The notes under the pieces: generated by a model
The model's input: the letters and a program-made list of their open reading frames with translations, nothing else
Told to the model about the DNA's origin: nothing
Databases searched by the model: none
Part shown: in pieces, positions 55,702 through 64,000 of the stretch
Position numbering within the stretch: the first letter of the stretch is position 1
Layout of the letters: every line of letters begins with the position of its first letter
DNA from: Rahnella bonaserana
GTDB lineage: Bacteria; Pseudomonadota; Gammaproteobacteria; Enterobacterales; Enterobacteriaceae
Assembly (NCBI RefSeq): GCF_019049675.1
Contig: NZ_JAFMOW010000062.1
Coordinates: 1-64,000 of the forward strand
DNA: 64,000 nucleotides
Reading direction: 5' to 3'
Position numbers and translations under genes: made by a program

Positions 55702-56037
55702 AAACATTCTGCCGTTGAATTTAAGATCATGCGGGCGTTTCAGAAAGCTTGCTGAATGAGAGGTTGCAGACCTGAGGCTGCAATCCCGAAATGAAGGCAC
55801 CGCGCAGCGGCAAGGTTTCCAGCCTGTCACAAAGGTAACTGAAACATGGCTGACTGCGATAGCGCGCAGTGAAAAAGCGAGGAGGAATCCAAAGGAGGAA
55901 AAGCACTTTTCTCCTTTGGGCGGTTTCGGCGCAGTGCGTCAGGTGAGCACTACACATGAAAAACCGAAATTTTCTCGATCAGCTTTCAGTGCAACTCAGA
56001 AACCGAAATTTTCTCGACCAAGCCTGCACTGCAAGTG
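55702..56037. repeat. Intergenic region with hairpins and an 18-bp direct repeat
   Basis: No gene is seen. AAACCGAAATTTTCTCGA occurs twice (55961-55978 and 56000-56017). A hairpin CCAAAGGAG.AAAAG / CTTTTCTCCTTTGG lies near 55890-55920, and TTGCAG/CTGCAA pairs at about 55762-55783. The stretch lies between convergent genes. Confidence 0.6.
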
Positions 56038-59000
56038 CTAATTCCGCCTCCTGTGCGCCAGCAAATAAACCACCGGGATGACCAGCATCGATAATAACGG
56101 CGCACTCACCATTCCGCCGATCATCGGCGCGGCAATGCGTTGCATCACTTCTGAACCGGTGCCTCCGCCCCACATAATCGGCAGTAAACCCGCCATAATC
56201 GTGGCGACCGTCATGGCTTTTGGCCGGACGCGCAGCACCGCGCCGTGGTGTATCGCCTCGCACAGTTCTGCTTCAGTCATTTCTTCACCGGCTTTGTGCT
56301 GACGTTGTACCGCCTGATTCAGATACAGCACCATAATTACCCCGAACTCTGCGGAGACACCTGCCAGCGCGATAAAGCCAACTGCGGCGGCGACCGAGAG
56401 GTTAAAGCTGAGCAGATACAACAACCACACGCCGCCGGTCAGAGCAAACGGCAGTGTCGCCATAATCAGCAATGCATCGCGCACGCTGCTGAATGTGACA
56501 TACAACATCACAAAGATGATCAGCAGCGTCACCGGCAGCACGATTTTCAGTTTCGCCGTGGCGCGTTCGAGATATTCGAATTGCCCCGACCAGCTCACCG
56601 TGACACCTTCAGGCAATTTCACCTGCTGCATCACCTCCTGCTGCATGTCTTCGACGGCAGATTTCAAATCGCGGCCGCGTAAATCCACATAGATCCAGTC
56701 CGAGAGGCGGGCGTTTTCGCTTTTCAGCATCGGCGGGCCGTCGGTGACGTTAACCGAAGCCAGCGCCGACAGCGGTACCTGCGCGCCGGAGGCAGTCAGC
56801 ACCGGTAAATCACGCAAGGCCTGCACGTTGTCCCGCAGCTCTCGCGGATAGCGCAGGTTAACCGGATAACGCTCGCGGCCTTCCAGCGTTTCGCCGATAT
56901 TCTCCCCGCCGACCAGTGTTGATACCAGTGATTGCAGCTCGGCAACCGTGACACCGTAACGTGCGGCTTCGCGGCGGTTGATATCAATATCGACATAACG
57001 GCCACCCTCCAGCCTTTCGGCCAGCGCCGAGGTGACGCCGGGCACCTGCCTCACGATATGCTCAATCTGCTGCGCAACGGCTTCGATTTGCGCGATGTTA
57101 TTGCCGTTCACCTTGATACCTACCGGGCTTTTGATGCCGGTCGCCAGCATGTCAAGACGGTTGCGGATAGGCGGCACCCAGACGTTGGCGATGCCGGGTA
57201 ATTTCACCGCATTATCGAGTTCCGTCACCAGTTTGTCCGGCGTCATGCCAGGCCGCCACTGGTCGCGGGGCTTAAAGCGGATGGTAGTTTCAATCATGGT
57301 CAGCGGCGCAGGATCGGTGGCGCTGTCGGCGCGTCCGGCTTTACCAAACACGCTGGCGACTTCCGGCACGGTTTTGATTAACCGGTCCGTTTGCTGTAAT
57401 AAACGCGCGGCTTCACGGGCGGAAATCCCCGGCAGCGTGGACGGCATATACAGCAGATCGCCTTCATCCAGCGGCGGCATGAATTCACTGCCGAGTTTCG
57501 CCAGCGGATACAGTGACACCAGCAGAAACAGGGCGCTGCACAATAGCGTGGTTTTCGGACGTTTCAGCACGGCAGAGAGCACCGGCTGATAGACGGCAAT
57601 CAGCCAGCGGTTAATTGGGCTGGCGTTTTCATCAGGGATTTTCCCGCGAATGAAATAGCCCATCAGCACCGGTACCAGCGTGATGCCGAGCCCGGCAGAC
57701 ACCGCCATCGCGTAGGTTTTGGTGAATGCCAGCGGCGAGAACATCCGGCCTTCCTGCGCCTCCAGCGAAAATACCGGAATAAACGACAGTGTGATGATCA
57801 GCAAACTGCAAAACAGTGCCGGACCGACCTCTGTGGCGGCGCGCTCAGACACTTTCCAGTAATCCGCAGATGTTGGCTGCTGGCCAGGATGATCGTGCCG
57901 CCATTGTTCCAGCACCTTATGCATATTCTCGATCATCACAATCGCCGCATCCACCATCGCCCCGATGGCAATTGCTATCCCGCCAAGTGACATAATATTG
58001 GCGCTGACGCCCTGATAATGCATGACGATAAACGCGCCGAGAATGCCAAGCGGCAGGGTGATGATCGCCACCAGCGCCGAGCGGAAGTGGAACAGAAACA
58101 GCGCGCAGACGACGGCCACTACCACGAATTCTTCCAGCAGTTTGTGCGAAAGCGTTTCGACAGCGTGTTCTATCAGCGGCTGGCGGTCATACACCGGCAC
58201 GATTTCCACGCCCGCAGGTAAGGTTCGGGCAAGAGCGTTAAGGCGCACTTTTACGGCTTTCAGCGTTTCAAGCGCGTTTTTGCCTGAGCGCATGACGATG
58301 ACGCCACCTGCCACTTCGCCTTCACCGTTAAGTTCCGCGACGCCGCGCCGCAGTTCAGGGCCGGTGCGTACCGTCGCAACATCGGAAAGCAGCACCGGAA
58401 TGCCGCTGTTTACCGTCACCACCACATTATTGAAGTCCTCCAGACTTTTAAGATAGCCGGAGGTGCGCACCATATATTCGGCTTCGCCCATTTCCAACAG
58501 CGAACCGCTGCTTTCCTGATTGGCGCTCTGTAATGCGCTGACTAACTGCTGATGGGTGACGCCACGGGCGCGCATCCGCTGCGGATCGGCGACTACCTGA
58601 TACTGACGCACCATGCCGCCGATGCTGGCAACTTCAGACACATTCGGCACGGTTTTCAAATCATAACGCAGCGTCCAGTCCTGCAATGCCCGCAACTGCT
58701 CCAGACTGTGTTTACCGGTTTTGTCGATCAGCGCATATTCGTAAATCCAGCCGACGCCGGTGGCATCCGGTCCCAGCGAGGCTTTGGCTCCGGCAGGCAG
58801 TGAAGATTGCACCTGACTCAGGTATTCCAGCACGCGGGAACGTGCCCAGTAAGGATCGGTGCCATCATCGAACAGCACATAAACATAGGCATCGCCGAAC
58901 ATCGAAAAGCCGCGTACGGTTTTGGCACCGGGGACGGAAAGCAGCGTAGTGGTCAGCGGATACGTCACCTGATCTTCAATGATTTGCGGCGCTTTGCCCG

Positions 59001-59160
59001 GATAACTGACGCGCACGATCACCTGCACATCAGACAGATCCGGCAGGGCGTCGAGCGGTGCTTTCTGCAATGACCAGATGCCCCAGCCCGCCATCATCAG
59101 CGCGGCCAGTAACACCAGCAGCCGGTTCTTCAGCGACCAGCGGATCACGGCGGCAATCAT
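56038..59160 (-). CDS. cusA: Copper/silver efflux RND pump CusA
   Basis: CusA is the inner-membrane proton-driven pump of the Cus system, expelling Cu(I) and Ag(I) through CusB and CusC. The 1040-residue protein has 12 helices with two large periplasmic loops and aligns with E. coli CusA throughout ([51 protein letters not shown] with the conserved Asp, and the substrate-binding region around [19 protein letters not shown]). The ATG overlaps the cusB stop by four bases. It is the last gene of the operon. No cusRS pair lies within the window. Confidence 0.97.
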   Translation of the reverse strand: MIAAVIRWSLKNRLLVLLAALMMAGWGIWSLQKAPLDALPDLSDVQVIVRVSYPGKAPQIIEDQVTYPLTTTLLSVPGAKTVRGFSMFGDAYVYVLFDDGTDPYWARSRVLEYLSQVQSSLPAGAKASLGPDATGVGWIYEYALIDKTGKHSLEQLRALQDWTLRYDLKTVPNVSEVASIGGMVRQYQVVADPQRMRARGVTHQQLVSALQSANQESSGSLLEMGEAEYMVRTSGYLKSLEDFNNVVVTVNSGIPVLLSDVATVRTGPELRRGVAELNGEGEVAGGVIVMRSGKNALETLKAVKVRLNALARTLPAGVEIVPVYDRQPLIEHAVETLSHKLLEEFVVVAVVCALFLFHFRSALVAIITLPLGILGAFIVMHYQGVSANIMSLGGIAIAIGAMVDAAIVMIENMHKVLEQWRHDHPGQQPTSADYWKVSERAATEVGPALFCSLLIITLSFIPVFSLEAQEGRMFSPLAFTKTYAMAVSAGLGITLVPVLMGYFIRGKIPDENASPINRWLIAVYQPVLSAVLKRPKTTLLCSALFLLVSLYPLAKLGSEFMPPLDEGDLLYMPSTLPGISAREAARLLQQTDRLIKTVPEVASVFGKAGRADSATDPAPLTMIETTIRFKPRDQWRPGMTPDKLVTELDNAVKLPGIANVWVPPIRNRLDMLATGIKSPVGIKVNGNNIAQIEAVAQQIEHIVRQVPGVTSALAERLEGGRYVDIDINRREAARYGVTVAELQSLVSTLVGGENIGETLEGRERYPVNLRYPRELRDNVQALRDLPVLTASGAQVPLSALASVNVTDGPPMLKSENARLSDWIYVDLRGRDLKSAVEDMQQEVMQQVKLPEGVTVSWSGQFEYLERATAKLKIVLPVTLLIIFVMLYVTFSSVRDALLIMATLPFALTGGVWLLYLLSFNLSVAAAVGFIALAGVSAEFGVIMVLYLNQAVQRQHKAGEEMTEAELCEAIHHGAVLRVRPKAMTVATIMAGLLPIMWGGGTGSEVMQRIAAPMIGGMVSAPLLSMLVIPVVYLLAHRRRN

Positions 59161-60401
59161 AAATCACCTCCGTGCTGATGCGTTTCCAGGGCCGGAGTGT
59201 TGGCGGCAGGCAGCGCACTGCGCAGGCTGGCTTCGGAGTCGATCAGGAACTGTCCGGAAGTGACAACAGACTGACCTTCCTCAAGGCCGGAAATTACCTG
59301 CGTCCAGCCATCACGCATCGCACCGGTCGTCACTGCCTGCGGAGTGAAATGCCCGTTGCCGTCGTCGAGCAGCACGGTATTGCGGCTGCCGGTCTGGATC
59401 AGGGCTTCCTGCGGGATCGCCAGCACCTCCGTCTGCGCACTGACATCCGGCGAGAGATTGAGATACATGCCGGGGCGCAGTTTTTCCTGCGGATTATCCA
59501 TTACCACCCGGGCTTTCAGCGTGCGGCTGACGGTATCGACATCCGGCAATAATTCGCTGATCGTGCCGTGAAATACCTCGCCCGGCTGGCTTACGGCGGT
59601 GGCGGTCACTTTACTGCCCGTCTTAATCTGACCGGCGGCAGAAGGCGGGTAGTCCAGAACAATCCACACCTGTTTCAGGCTGGTCAGTTCGAACAACGGC
59701 TGCGTGGCGCTGACCTGTGCGCCTTCGCGGACGAAAAGCTGGCTGAGATAACCGTCTTCCGGCGCGAGCACATCAATGCGGGTTTGCGGCTGCCCGGTTT
59801 TATCGACGCGGTGCAAAATGTCTTCCGGCATAAACTGTAACGCCAGACGCTGGCGTGCGGCGGCGTTGAGGTTGCGGTCACCCAGCTGACGCACTGCCAG
59901 ATATTCCTGCTGCGCAGCGGTCCAGTCGGGTATCCACAGCGTCGCCAGTTTCTGGCCTTTCTTCACCGGCTGCTGGCTGGCGGCGACATACAGTTTTTCG
60001 ACTAAACCGTTTGCACGCGCCGCGACCGTACGCAGACTGCGTTCATCGGTGCTGACAGTGCCGTAAACATTCAGCGGTGCCGATAACATCCGTCGTTGCA
60101 CCTTTTCACTGCGCATACCGAGATTTTGCTGCTGACGGGCGCTGACCGTCACACCGCCGTCATCCGTCACTTCATCGGCATAGCGCGGCATCAGGTCCAT
60201 ATCCATAAAGGGTGATTTACCCGGTTTATCGAAACGCTGATCCGGTGTCATCGGGTCATACCAGTACAGCACTTTGCGTTCAGCGGGCGCGGCGGAAGCC
60301 TGCGTTTGCGCGGGCTGGCTGTGGCGGCCGGCGACATAACCGGCAGCCAGTGCGGCCAGGATGGCGGCAGCCAGCAGGCTGTAAGTTTTCATGCCAATCA
60401 T
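59157..60401 (-). CDS. cusB: Copper/silver efflux adaptor CusB
   Basis: This periplasmic membrane-fusion protein of 414 residues links CusA to CusC and takes metal from CusF. An N-terminal hydrophobic anchor (residues 5-22) is followed by the metal-binding start [20 protein letters not shown] and MDMDLMP with the methionine cluster. Barrel-sandwich, helical hairpin and beta-barrel domains follow, and a His-rich tail ends [10 protein letters not shown]. The overlap with cusC (one base) and with cusA (four bases) shows tight coupling. Confidence 0.96.
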   Translation of the reverse strand: MIGMKTYSLLAAAILAALAAGYVAGRHSQPAQTQASAAPAERKVLYWYDPMTPDQRFDKPGKSPFMDMDLMPRYADEVTDDGGVTVSARQQQNLGMRSEKVQRRMLSAPLNVYGTVSTDERSLRTVAARANGLVEKLYVAASQQPVKKGQKLATLWIPDWTAAQQEYLAVRQLGDRNLNAAARQRLALQFMPEDILHRVDKTGQPQTRIDVLAPEDGYLSQLFVREGAQVSATQPLFELTSLKQVWIVLDYPPSAAGQIKTGSKVTATAVSQPGEVFHGTISELLPDVDTVSRTLKARVVMDNPQEKLRPGMYLNLSPDVSAQTEVLAIPQEALIQTGSRNTVLLDDGNGHFTPQAVTTGAMRDGWTQVISGLEEGQSVVTSGQFLIDSEASLRSALPAANTPALETHQHGGDL

Positions 60402-61654
60402 TATTGATTCTCCTGTGGCGCAAGATAGCGCAGGGCGACCCAGGAACGGGCAACCTCCAGTTCGGCATTACGTTCGGCAAGCTGGCTGTCCAGCAGGGTG
60501 CGACGCGCTTCGAGGACGTCATTCAGGCTGCTTTTTCCTGCGCGGTACTGCGCCTGAATCACGCTGATACGCTGGCGTTGCAACGGGATAACGTCATTTT
60601 TCTGCCGCTGCCAGAGCGTACTGGCGGCCTGATATTGCGCCAGCAAACTGGTCAGCTGCGCCTGATGGTCACGCACCAGCTGTGCCAGCCGGTCATTACT
60701 TTCCAGCGCCATCGACTGATCGGCGGCGTGATCTTTATCCTGCCGCGACGCGGTAAACAGAGGCAGATCGACGGTAAACATCACACCCGCCAGATCCTCA
60801 TAACGGTCGGCGCGGTGGGCGTAATACACTTCCACGCCGACATCCGGCAGGGCGGCAATCGCCGACTGCGAAGATTTCGCCTGCGCGACCTCGGCCTCAC
60901 GCCGCGCCTGAATAATTTCAGGGTGCTGCTCGACGCTGCCCGACCGCGAAGCCTGAACCGGCAGGGACACAACATCCGGAATAGCGCCGTTGATTTCAGG
61001 CTGATCGATGCCAGTCAGCTGGCTTAACCGGGTACGCGCCAGCTGAACATCGCGTTCTGCCTGCGTCAGCTTGTCCTGCATGCTGATCAGGGTCAGGCGG
61101 GCATCGAGCACGGAAGCGGGCAGCGAACTGCCACTGCTGACACTGCCGCGTGAAACGCCAATCTGCCGCGAGCTCTCATCCACCAGCTGCTGTATCTGGC
61201 TGACGTTTTGCTCGCCGATAGCCAGCTCCATCCAGGCGAGGGCAGCATCACGCTGCAGGCGCGCCCGGATACTCTGGCTGGTGGCGGTGATCTGGCGGGA
61301 TTCGGCGCGCAGCGTGTCGGCTTTTCGCTGGCGTTTATTGCTGCTGACGTAATCCTGCATGATGCCGATGCGTTCCATGGTCATGCCTTCACGGCTGAAC
61401 CGGTCGGTATTGCCGCCACTAACCGGCAGATTTTCGATGCCAAATTTCAGCTTCGGATCCGGCAGCTGCATGGCTGAATCCGCACGGTTATCCAGCGCGT
61501 TAATCTGATGACGGCTGGCAGAAAGCTCGGCGGAGTAATCCTGCGCGGCGACCAGCGCCTGCGGCAAAGTGACGGGTGTGGCAAAGGCGCTGAGCGGCAT
61601 AAAAGCCAGCAGCCATTGCCACGTCACCCCTGGGTGACGCGGTAAAATAAACAT
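60401..61654 (-). CDS. cusC: Outer-membrane efflux channel CusC-like
   Basis: This 417-residue TolC-family outer-membrane factor forms the exit duct of the Cus pump. A signal peptide ends near AFA (residue 25), and two repeats of the outer membrane efflux domain follow. No lipobox cysteine is present, unlike E. coli CusC. It is therefore closer to the TolC-like proteins that accompany other heavy-metal pumps. The name rests on its place inside the operon. CusF is upstream by 14 bases and CusB is downstream with overlap. Confidence 0.9.
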   Translation of the reverse strand: MFILPRHPGVTWQWLLAFMPLSAFATPVTLPQALVAAQDYSAELSASRHQINALDNRADSAMQLPDPKLKFGIENLPVSGGNTDRFSREGMTMERIGIMQDYVSSNKRQRKADTLRAESRQITATSQSIRARLQRDAALAWMELAIGEQNVSQIQQLVDESSRQIGVSRGSVSSGSSLPASVLDARLTLISMQDKLTQAERDVQLARTRLSQLTGIDQPEINGAIPDVVSLPVQASRSGSVEQHPEIIQARREAEVAQAKSSQSAIAALPDVGVEVYYAHRADRYEDLAGVMFTVDLPLFTASRQDKDHAADQSMALESNDRLAQLVRDHQAQLTSLLAQYQAASTLWQRQKNDVIPLQRQRISVIQAQYRAGKSSLNDVLEARRTLLDSQLAERNAELEVARSWVALRYLAPQENQ

Positions 61655-61668
61655 GGTGTAACTCCCGG

Positions 61669-62004
61669 TCAGTTTTTCAGCGGTGTCAGGGTCTGTAACT
61701 GATAAGCGGACTCAGTTTTGACAAAGCTAAAGGCGACCGGTGTTCCGGCGGGCAGGGAGCTGGCGGCAATTTCCGCCGGCAGGCCGAAGTTCATGGTCAT
61801 CGCTGGCCATTTCAGTGCCGGAATAGCGTGATGTGAAATGCTCACGCGGTCAGACTGCCATTGAGTGATCACGCCCTGCGATTCATATATCTGCGCAGTT
61901 TGCTGCATCGCCATATGATCGTGATCCATTGGCATGGAATCCGCAAAGGAATAAACGGGAATAAAGAAAAGACTAATGAATAATAAATTTAAAACTGCAC
62001 GCAT
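61669..62004 (-). CDS. cusF: Periplasmic copper chaperone CusF
   Basis: The 111-residue precursor has a signal peptide (cleaved near SFA-D, residue 21) and a short Met/His-rich segment SMPMDHDHMAM. The OB-fold CusF domain follows, with metal ligands in SISHHAIPALKWPAMTMNFG: His, Trp (cation-pi contact) and two Met. It hands Cu(I)/Ag(I) to CusB. Unlike the E. coli order C-F-B-A, the gene here is upstream of cusC. Confidence 0.96.
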   Translation of the reverse strand: MRAVLNLLFISLFFIPVYSFADSMPMDHDHMAMQQTAQIYESQGVITQWQSDRVSISHHAIPALKWPAMTMNFGLPAEIAASSLPAGTPVAFSFVKTESAYQLQTLTPLKN

Positions 62005-62116
62005 GGGAATAACTCCAATACTGTCATCAGATAAAAATAGCCATTTTTCGGTTAAATTAATGGCAAATAAATTTCATTGAATATTGAGTGCTGAAAAGCA
62101 CTCAGGACAGCGGGGG

Positions 62117-62536
62117 CTATTCTCTGTATCGGCAGAACTGAACTTCAGCGGGAGGCGCTATGACCGGCGGAGCAACCCAGTCCGCGGTGGTGACAGCTGT
62201 ACTGGCATTGACGAGGATCACCGGCAAAGCAGGAACAACAGGCAGGGCAACAACAGGGGCAGAACCGCTGTCAGACTGGGTTCTTTCCGGTACACAATGC
62301 TTCTCACACAACACCGACTGACTTTGCATATGCTCAGGGGAATCAGGCATTTGCATCGTGATATTATGCGCCATTGCGGAGTTTTCCACCGGCGGGCGCA
62401 TGTCGCACTGATGGCTGGCGAGCGCCAGCTGGGAATTGAGGATCAGCCAGCACAACGCGAACAGCAACGCACTGACCCGCTTGCCGGGCAAGCGCAGTGA
62501 ATGCATAAACTGTGAAATCGCGAAACGCACTGACAT
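62117..62536 (-). CDS. Small secreted Cys/His/Met-rich protein upstream of cusF
   Basis: The 139-residue product, counted from the MSVRFAI start, has a hydrophobic segment (VSALLFALCWLILNSQLALA) like a signal peptide. A region rich in possible copper ligands follows (HQCDM, MAHNITMQM, LCEKHC), then an Ala/Val/Pro-rich end. I infer a periplasmic copper-binding or copper-sensing accessory protein, possibly related to small DUF2946-like proteins that head copper operons. The family is not certain. The gene precedes cusF by 112 bases on the same strand. An ATG six codons further upstream is also possible. Confidence 0.65.
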   Translation of the reverse strand: MSVRFAISQFMHSLRLPGKRVSALLFALCWLILNSQLALASHQCDMRPPVENSAMAHNITMQMPDSPEHMQSQSVLCEKHCVPERTQSDSGSAPVVALPVVPALPVILVNASTAVTTADWVAPPVIAPPAEVQFCRYRE

Positions 62537-62647
62537 GATGAATATTAATTCCAAAAGGAGAATGTGACCGAGTATATAAGGAAATAATGTGAAGAGGAAA
62601 GAAAGAAACAGGGTTAGTCAAAACTAAATTGTCAGGAAAATTAAAGA

Positions 62648-62679
62648 ATGCGAATAACAGCCGTTTCTGTTATTCGCAT
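62648..62679. terminator. 13-bp perfect hairpin after corA
   Basis: ATGCGAATAACAG (62648-62660) pairs exactly with CTGTTATTCGCAT (62667-62679). On the minus strand it lies 35 bases after the corA stop and is followed by TCTTTAATTTT, so it probably ends that transcript. Confidence 0.65.
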
Positions 62680-62713
62680 GTTAATTAACTTGCTGCTTCC
62701 GGTGATAATAAAC

Positions 62714-63721
62714 TTAAAGCCAGCCGGATTTTTTGAGTTTCCAGTAAAGCCATCCGCAACCGACGACAGTCACACCCAGTGTTACCGGATATCCCCACCA
62801 GTCGTCCAGCTCCGGCATATTTTTAAAGTTCATACCGTACAGACTGAAAATCACCGTCGGGATTGCCAGGATCGCCCCCCAGCCTGCCAGCCGCTGAACC
62901 ACTTCATTCTGATGCACCGACACCAGCGCCAGATTGACGTGCATGGCGTTGGAGAGCATTTCGCGCACATCGTCGGTGGTGCGGATGACCTGATTGGCGT
63001 GGTCCTGTACGTCGCGGATATAGGCGCGCAGGCTTTTAGGCATCAGTTCTTCATAATGATGACTGAGCTGATTACAGATATCTTCCATGGGTACCGCGGA
63101 ATTGCGCAGCGATAGTAAGTCACGTCGCAGGCTGTAAACTTGCTGAACTGCATGCTGATTAAAGGTGTTCTGGAACATCATTTTTTCGATGGCATCAAAC
63201 TGCCCGGTATACTGATGCAAAATTTCCAGATAGTTATCAACGATGGAATCGAGCACGCAATACAGCGCATAAGCCGGCCCTTTACTCATCATTTCCGGGC
63301 GTTCTTCGGCATGTTTACGGATGTCTTTGTAACTGGATGAGGCACCGTGACGCACGGTGATCAGGAAGTTTTTGCCAAGAAAAAGGTGTGTCTCGCCGTA
63401 CTCGATGGTTTCATTCACTTTCTGCGCAGTGTGCGTGACGATAAAAAGGGATTCGCCGTATTGCTCGATCTTCGGCCGCTGATGGGCGGTCAGCGCATCT
63501 TCAATCGCCAGGTCGTGCAGGCCGAATTCTTCCTGAATGCTGCGCATGTAGGCGTCTTCAGGTTGCCATAATCCCAGCCAGACAAAGGTATCTGGTTCTT
63601 TCAGCACTTCGCTGATGTCTTCGACCGTCACATCCTGCAATCGCTTACCGTCGCGGTAAGCCACGCTGTTGATCACTGAATCACAGCTGGGTTTTTTATC
63701 TTCGTTGGAAATGGAATTCAT
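62714..63721 (-). CDS. CorA-family magnesium/cobalt channel
   Basis: The 335-residue protein belongs to the CorA family of pentameric Mg2+ channels. A large N-terminal cytoplasmic domain (FVWLGLWQPEDAYM, IEDALTAHQRPKIEQYG, residues 50-100) and a long stalk helix lead to two C-terminal helices. The GMN selectivity motif is at residues 296-298 (YGMNFKNMPEL), and a basic tail KLKKSGWL closes the protein. The sequence is not close enough to E. coli CorA to be called the orthologue; it may be a second paralogue of the CorA/ZntB group. It is a single-gene unit with a hairpin downstream. Confidence 0.93.
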   Translation of the reverse strand: MNSISNEDKKPSCDSVINSVAYRDGKRLQDVTVEDISEVLKEPDTFVWLGLWQPEDAYMRSIQEEFGLHDLAIEDALTAHQRPKIEQYGESLFIVTHTAQKVNETIEYGETHLFLGKNFLITVRHGASSSYKDIRKHAEERPEMMSKGPAYALYCVLDSIVDNYLEILHQYTGQFDAIEKMMFQNTFNQHAVQQVYSLRRDLLSLRNSAVPMEDICNQLSHHYEELMPKSLRAYIRDVQDHANQVIRTTDDVREMLSNAMHVNLALVSVHQNEVVQRLAGWGAILAIPTVIFSLYGMNFKNMPELDDWWGYPVTLGVTVVGCGWLYWKLKKSGWL

Positions 63722-64000
63722 GGTTTTACCCGATTGTTATTCAGACGAAAATCCCGCCCGCAGGCAGGATGATTTCAGTGTCTGAACAGAATAGCGCAGT
63801 CTGATAGAAAAGCGCTGACCGGGAATCTTAAAAGATGAATCACTTTGTAACGGTTATCCTGACAGATTTTTCATTGCCTGCCCGACCACGCCTTCTGATT
63901 TTATCTCTTCGCATTGATCCTGTTGTATGAACTTGCGTTACGGTGTCACGCCGGACGTGGTTTGTACTTTCACATCTGGCGTCGCCGCCGGACCAAACAC
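63722..64000. other. Region upstream of corA to the window end
   Basis: This gap should contain the corA promoter. No coding frame, RNA gene or clear operator is seen before the window ends. Confidence 0.4.

Overview
This window looks like the chromosome of an enterobacterium of the order Enterobacterales, most likely Rahnella or a close Yersiniaceae relative (inference). The reasons are the RcsA, DsrB, MtfA-tRNA-Asn, OpgD, EptA, YojI and CusFCBA genes, the enterobacterial codon use, and a long palindromic intergenic repeat of a type known from Yersinia and Serratia. Only one RNA gene with certain identity is present, a tRNA-Asn.

Region 1 (1-5138) is the end of a genomic island inserted at tRNA-Asn. 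It begins inside an IS3-family element and carries a C-terminally shortened pyridoxal kinase gene. Next comes a compact AT-rich three-gene operon: a viperin-like radical SAM enzyme, a deoxynucleoside-kinase-like P-loop protein, and a NudI-type NUDIX hydrolase. It ends with a non-coding stretch and a frameshifted P4-type integrase. The operon is one of the two most interesting objects here, because the three products together suggest the making and handling of a modified nucleotide, as in viperin antiviral defence.

Region 2 (5284-25282) is mostly core chromosome: MtfA, a CSS/EAL phosphodiesterase, a periplasmic alpha/beta hydrolase, phenolic acid decarboxylase with a divergent LysR regulator, and the lipid A modifier EptA with a PmrA box. 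A second LpxA follows, with a changed acyl-chain ruler residue. Then come a DUF2891/DUF979/DUF969 permease operon, QueH, an AI-2E-family permease, a YahK-type alcohol dehydrogenase, a voltage-gated potassium channel with a zinc ribbon, a cold-shock protein, DsrB, a chemoreceptor, and RcsA with an upstream RcsAB box.

Region 3 (25674-36599) holds a sugar utilisation operon (DUF2264, MFS oligosaccharide symporter, GH88 hydrolase) with a divergent AraC regulator and a CRP-like site. It also holds a family III CoA-transferase, OpgD and glycerol dehydrogenase.

Region 4 (36910-46693) is an orphan type VI secretion cassette: VgrG, a Tle3-type lipase effector, five tandem immunity genes, a PAAR tip protein and a membrane protein of unknown role. 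The five immunity genes are built from two alleles of one variable block and three of a second, and each of the five carries a different combination. One copy is frameshifted in a run of A.

Region 5 (46745-64000) carries YjiN (DUF445), a LysR regulator, an MFS anion:proton symporter, the YojI peptide exporter with an unknown membrane protein, a DUF3772 mechanosensitive channel, the copper/silver efflux operon cusFCBA with a small Cys/His/Met-rich secreted protein in front, and a CorA-family magnesium channel.
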